Assembly (NCBI GenBank): GCA_949316495.1
Contig: OX439004.1
Span: forward strand, 12,808,536-12,872,535
Direction: 5' to 3'
Length of the DNA: 64,000 nt
DNA from: Amphiduros pacificus
Taxonomy: Eukaryota; Annelida; Polychaeta; Phyllodocida; Hesionidae
Made by a program: the position numbers and the translations under genes. The notes under the pieces were generated by a model. It was not told where the DNA came from and did not search any database. It saw nothing but the letters and a program-made list of their open reading frames with translations. Every line of letters begins with the position of its first letter. Position 1 is the stretch's first letter. Positions 58,838-64,000 of this stretch are shown here, in pieces.

Positions 58838-59125
58838 AAAGCACTTATGAAATCACAGACAATGGTACAGAGGTTCGTGTTATGCTTAAATGATATGTGG
58901 CCATGAAACTGATTCAACGACGCTATCTCACTAAAATCAACCAAAATACACTGACCATGATTATTGTGTTTTACTGAAAGTTCTGGTACTGGCTGTACTC
59001 TTTTGACCACCAGGTGGCCACATGTATACAAGCATGTGACCGATTTTATATGGACTGTCAGGGTATTAGGCCTGTACCGACGGACAAACATTAATGGACA
59101 AACAGGGCTCTGAAAGCCAAATCAC
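58838..59125 (-). mobile_element. MITE-like element, AAAGCATTCATGAAA family (truncated)
   Basis: It begins TTAAAGCACTTATGAAATCA and matches the right 290 bp of the family in reverse orientation, stopping at GAAAGCCAAATCACT. A long A/C run (58786-58836) adjoins it. The CTCF-like core CCACCAGGTGGCC is at 59007-59019. Confidence 0.75.
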
Positions 59126-62100
59126 TTGCATTATTTTAAACTAACTCAAAGTAAACTTCGAGAATAATTATTCATCAATCATGTCAGGTATTTTATTCAA
59201 TTGCTGATGGGGTTTAGGGATGGACCATTGTGGAAAATAAGTGGAGGAAAATAAAATTGCTCATATTTTCCTGTGCGAGGCCATCCTCAATATTTTTTTC
59301 CCCAACCAAATCATTGCTCCAATGTTTTTGCAGTCTGTTGGATAATTATACTCAACATGACAGAAAACAAGAAAAAATCAATTTGTTCATGAGTTAACAA
59401 CAAGGTGTTTTGTTTTGACAAAGGGTATGAAAAATAACTTCTACAAGATTAAAACTCATATATTTATTTGTTCCAATTTCAACCCTTTAAAAACAATTTT
59501 TCTCCAGAAGAAAAGTCTTATTTTTTGTCCTCAATCTTGGCCATTCTCAATAGTTTTGTTCCCCACCAAGTAGTCTCAATGCTCTTTCTTTTCCACTTTC
59601 CTCTGCCCCCTGAAAGAGTCTGATTTTAGCTGTGGAGGAGAAGATATAGATTTTTAGCTTTGGGAAATTGGTTCTCCCAATACAGAGGCTCCATTAATCC
59701 AGTTAATTTAACCCTTTTCAACCCATCTAGGGGTAGACCATGTATTTTCCAGTGTTTTATTTAAACAAAATCTAACATTTCCCTATTACTATACTTACAT
59801 TCCCTGTCTACAATTCAGAATCCTTCTCAATTATCAAGGTAAATTTTAAAAAATGGTTGAAACAAGTCCCAAAATTACTGCAATTGAAGCAGGGTCCATT
59901 AGTCATTCAGAGGTGTTGCGGAGGACAGTGGGGAAAAATATCAACCTTGAGGACAAAAAAATTGACTCTTACATGATTTGAATTTTGAAAAAAACAAACA
60001 AAAAAAAGAAAAAAAAAAGTGAATTTTCACTGCTTTTTTGTACAAATGAGCCATGTTATCTCTTTGGATCATCATGTTGACATTAAGTGGATGCAGTAGA
60101 TTATAAAGGTACTGTTTTATAGCATTTAGATGGAGAACTGTTTTGTAATTTGTGCAAAAAATGATTGCACGAGACCATGTGAGAGTTGGATGGTGCACTG
60201 CACTGACACCTAGTGGCAGACCTGCTTTTTTCAATCTCTGTTTAAATATCTCTGTATTTATCTTCCCAAGATGTTCAGATTAATTTCTGAACTCAACATT
60301 GATTATTGAGGAAGTCAATATCTTAACAACATTTGCATATTCAAAAGTTAAATCATCAATTTGTTTCAGTAAGGCTTTAAACAATATGTAAAAAGATTTT
60401 TCAGATGTTAGACAGTGTCTTTTTCAGTCAAATGTATCATTTATGTTCTTTAGGATATTCATCCACATAGCCCATACCTAAAATGGACTGAATCCCAAAT
60501 TAATACATTTATATTGGCCAAACTGGCCAAGAAAAAAAAATAGAATAGATTGGTAAGGAAAAAAATATAAGAATGGCCTTGCAAGGAGAGAAAAAATGAC
60601 AAATTTGTTTTTCTTTTTTGTCCCTATTAATCACAAGAATAACATGATATTCAAGCAGGGTGAAGGTTGTATTATCTGGGGGAATCACAAATGGAATAAT
60701 GAATGAAATACCTTAGTAATCACGTACACTGGCAAGATGATATATCACTTTGCAGTCCGTTCAATTTGCAACAGATCTTTTCAAGGTCAAGGTCACTGTA
60801 GCAACGTCAAAGATTAAATTTATGATAATCTATGATAAATTTAAGATAATTATACATAATATATATAAGGTCAATATTCAAACTTATTGAAGTTCCTCTG
60901 TATTGAAGTTCCTCTTTAGACTAACAAAATAGGGATTCAAAGAAATGGGATAGTGAAAAACAAGAGTACACTACATAAGAAATAAACAATTACATACCAT
61001 ATTGTACAAAGTGTTTATTCCATACATCCAAATAATAACAAAACACTTCTCTGCATATACCTTTGAGTGATAATATTGTTAATAAAACCTTATATCACAT
61101 TTTGTTTCCATTTATGATACAGGTTTGCCACAAGAAATATAAAAATATATGAGGGTAAAGTTGTTTTCATTCTCTCTGTTATACTAATGCCATGAGGCAA
61201 ACCTGACTGATTGAGCCAGTTTTTTTTTTAATTTTCCTCACTGGTTACTAAGAATTGTTAAGTCTTACCTTATTCTTAATTGCCAAATAAAGGTTACATT
61301 TTGATCACAGACATCTTGATTGTGATCATAATATTTATATAAGTGTCAAGTTGACAAATTATATTTTAAAACTTTGTTTTTATACAGTTTTCTCCCAGTT
61401 TTTTTGATGGTTTTGACAATTGTTTTCATTTTCTGAACTGAGCACTTAAATAAAAAAACAAAAACACTTGACTATGTTTTTAACTACTTGAAATTTGATT
61501 CAAACCGATCTGTCAAAGTTTGTTTGTCTAAATTAACACCTAGATTCCCTGAACCACAATAAGTGACCCATATCTTCCATATAAAATGGCTTATCATATT
61601 CAATCAAATTTGAAGTATTGTGAAATTTCATCAATCTAGATTAAGAATGTGAACAGCATGCCATTGATAAATAATGCTCATCACTTCTTATCTGATATAT
61701 TTTTACATTGCTTGTGACAAAACCACAATAATATATCACTTCTCAATGCTATCTACATCAATTTCTAGGTTTGTCTAATTTTCGAGTGATTAAAATAATG
61801 AAACCACTGACTCATATTTCATATCAATAAGTACTTATTTTCCAAATCAGTGTTAGTTAAAAATATACCAGTGCAACAAAATGTGCCCTCTGTGTAATAA
61901 TCAATGACGAGAGAATCTGTATGAAAAGTGTGCTTACAAGAATAGCTCGTAAGCTTCATCACTGAATGACAGCATCACATAGTAACCAAACACTAGGGGT
62001 CAGCACAAGGACACACCCGACACTGAGAAGTCACTGCTTTTAGATAATATCAACACACACTTGTCAACAGGAATACTCATGAATGCAAAGATGATAGCAC

Positions 62101-64000
62101 CCCTTGCACAGATATAAACCTTTCATACCACACACTACTGAAGTGAATATTCTCCCTCGTACGCATTGCAAGTGCCGCAAAGGCACCTTCTAAAAAAAGA
62201 AATTATCATTTTTTTTTCATAGCAATCAACTGTTCTCTGGTACATGATTGTAACAGCTTTGAATCTGTTGTTGGCGATGACTTCATTTGGACACTAAAGA
62301 GATAATATCTATGCAGAATTTCTGTTATGCTATGATTATTTACAAGGCATACAGCAGTCTTAAGATTGTCATTTATATAAAATCATGGATGTCTTCTCTT
62401 CACACTTATCAATATTGACACAATGCCAAATCTATGACAGATTATGCAACACATTTGTTCCAGATATGTACATTTTAAACAAATTAGTAATTGTTTCAAC
62501 CAAATCTTCAAACTGGCTAATAACATGTATCAAAATGCCTATTCTTTTAAAGAATTTACCCTACAAGTTTCTGTAAAACTCATAAAAGGTAATCATTATG
62601 TTCTTTAGTATTTCCTCTTTATTCAATAACAAGCTTGCACAATAAAACTTGTCACACCTCACTGACAATGAATTAACATTACTTATATAAACACAATATA
62701 AAGGGTACAAAAATCAACATATTGATAGCCAATCAATTTCATTTGTTTTTGCATTTACAGATTTTGGTCATTTACATAATGTATGTATTACATGACTCTG
62801 TGATATCATAATCCTAGGCCAAAATTAAAATACTGTTTCTCACCACTGCCCTTCCTAATATTTGGGTAAAAAAAATTACAAGTACAAAGGCAATCCCGAA
62901 AAAGCTTCCCGGTGTGGCTGGGACAATAAAATTAAAAAAAATAAATAAATCATGGAATAAACTAGTGATCCATGTGAATTTGTGTTAAACACCTTATTCC
63001 CTATCAATTCAAAAAAAAAGATTTGATGAGAAACCAGACAGTTTTTAACCTGGCCTGGGACTGTCAATGCCAAATGCAGCAAATGACAGGTGGTGTTATC
63101 TTGATTCTTGCAAACCTTCTTTGATATAACTTTGTGGGACTAGACTTTGTATGCACTATGACTTCATACTTACCACATTCATCTGCCTTTTAAGTCTTTG
63201 AAACAAGGTATCATATCTAACTTAAACAACTTGTCATCATCTTAAGATCATTTTTAAAACCATATACATTTCTCGAATATAAATAAGCATGTATTTTATC
63301 AGCTCACCCATTTAAATCAAACATACACCCTTGCCTCTCTTATACATATTTACAACTATACAGTCATATACAGAAATATTTAAAACCCACATTTCACATT
63401 TATTTCTATAATCATACACCATGATTTAAACAAACGCAGCTCACAAGAATATTCTAAAATTACTTTCAATATAAAAGAATACTGCAGAGATATTTCCACT
63501 CAACATAAAAAAGTGATGAGAAAGGAGTGAAGTCAACATATTCTGAACCCTCTCCAATTAGGAAACCTTAGAGCTGCACAGAAACCAAACAACATCTATT
63601 TGTGTTTTCCCACAAAGAAAATATTCTGCTGTCCTATCCCCAAAATAGCCCACATATATACATTTTTTACATGTCAAATGATAAGCCCAGATCCCACTAT
63701 GGCACATCACTGTCAGACTGTCCCAACATTTACTGTTTATCCAGAGGTAAATAAATGAACCAATGCCCATATTGTAATCAATTATAATTCATAAATATTA
63801 ATAGAATATCTGCAAAATTCATTTTCTTTTAAGTATGTCCTTCATGAAAAATATAATATAAAAGGTTACCATCATAATTAACCACTTTTGTTGATTTTCT
63901 TGACTATCACATATTTTCATATTTGAGTCATAATGAAATAAATATTTGCACTTTTAAACTGTGGAATTGTAGTAGAGATTGTAGGATGCTAACAGTGGCT
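59126..64000. other. AT-rich non-coding stretch to the right edge
   Basis: I see no gene, RNA or named repeat here apart from short A/T runs. It could hold a long 3' UTR or intron of a gene beyond the right edge, but nothing in the sequence decides this. Frames at 59941-60234, 62385-62576, 62876-63082 and 63558-63770 look accidental. Confidence 0.45.

Noticed and set aside
1-64000. Retroviral, LTR, Polinton, LINE or toxin remnants
   Set aside because: I saw no reverse transcriptase, integrase, capsid or envelope-like frame and no long direct terminal repeats; the mobile sequences here are short DNA-transposon derivatives and SINE-like pieces.

Overview
The window is animal nuclear DNA. It is AT-rich, with long introns, GT-AG splice junctions, a tRNA-Tyr with an intron, and mostly non-coding sequence full of minisatellites and short inverted-repeat (MITE-like) transposons. 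The gene content suggests a lophotrochozoan, most likely a mollusc: secreted Cys-module/PAN/collagen proteins, a CARMA-type CARD adaptor, a sigma-class GST and a heparan sulfate 3-O-sulfotransferase. The phylum is inferred, not shown.

Layout. 1-163 (-) is a partial exon with a Cys-rich module; it runs off the left edge. 164-4.7 kb holds an 18-bp minisatellite and no other recognised gene. 4.7-13.45 kb (-) is a six-exon gene that I assembled from phase-matched exons: signal peptide, Cys module, three PAN/apple domains, short collagen stretch, basic tail (663 aa). Its fourth intron carries a tRNA-Tyr gene. 16.8-25.0 kb (+) is a seven-exon gene for a tandem-CARD protein (303 aa as modelled), divergent from the PAN gene. 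27.4-31.0 kb (-) is a two-exon sigma GST with a TATA box and a paired E-box upstream. 31-37.7 kb is transposon- and repeat-rich. 37.78-45.40 kb is a tandem array with a 2291-bp period, built from inverted TA-flanked MITEs and carrying one exact CRE octamer (TGACGTCA) about every 460 bp. 45.76 kb has one orphan exon-like block. 52.65-53.77 kb (-) is a single-exon HS3ST gene. 53.8-64 kb is repeats and AT-rich sequence with no gene I can support.

The genes are not an operon and show no common pathway. Two are plausible defence or extracellular-recognition genes (PAN/collagen secreted protein, CARD adaptor) lying head to head. The GST is cytosolic detoxification or prostaglandin-type chemistry, and the sulfotransferase modifies heparan sulfate in the Golgi. 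The most unusual features are the PAN/collagen architecture with a matching module exon at the left edge, the tandem-CARD gene with a triplicated splice donor, and the CRE-dense MITE array. I saw no retrovirus, LTR element, Polinton or toxin remnant.
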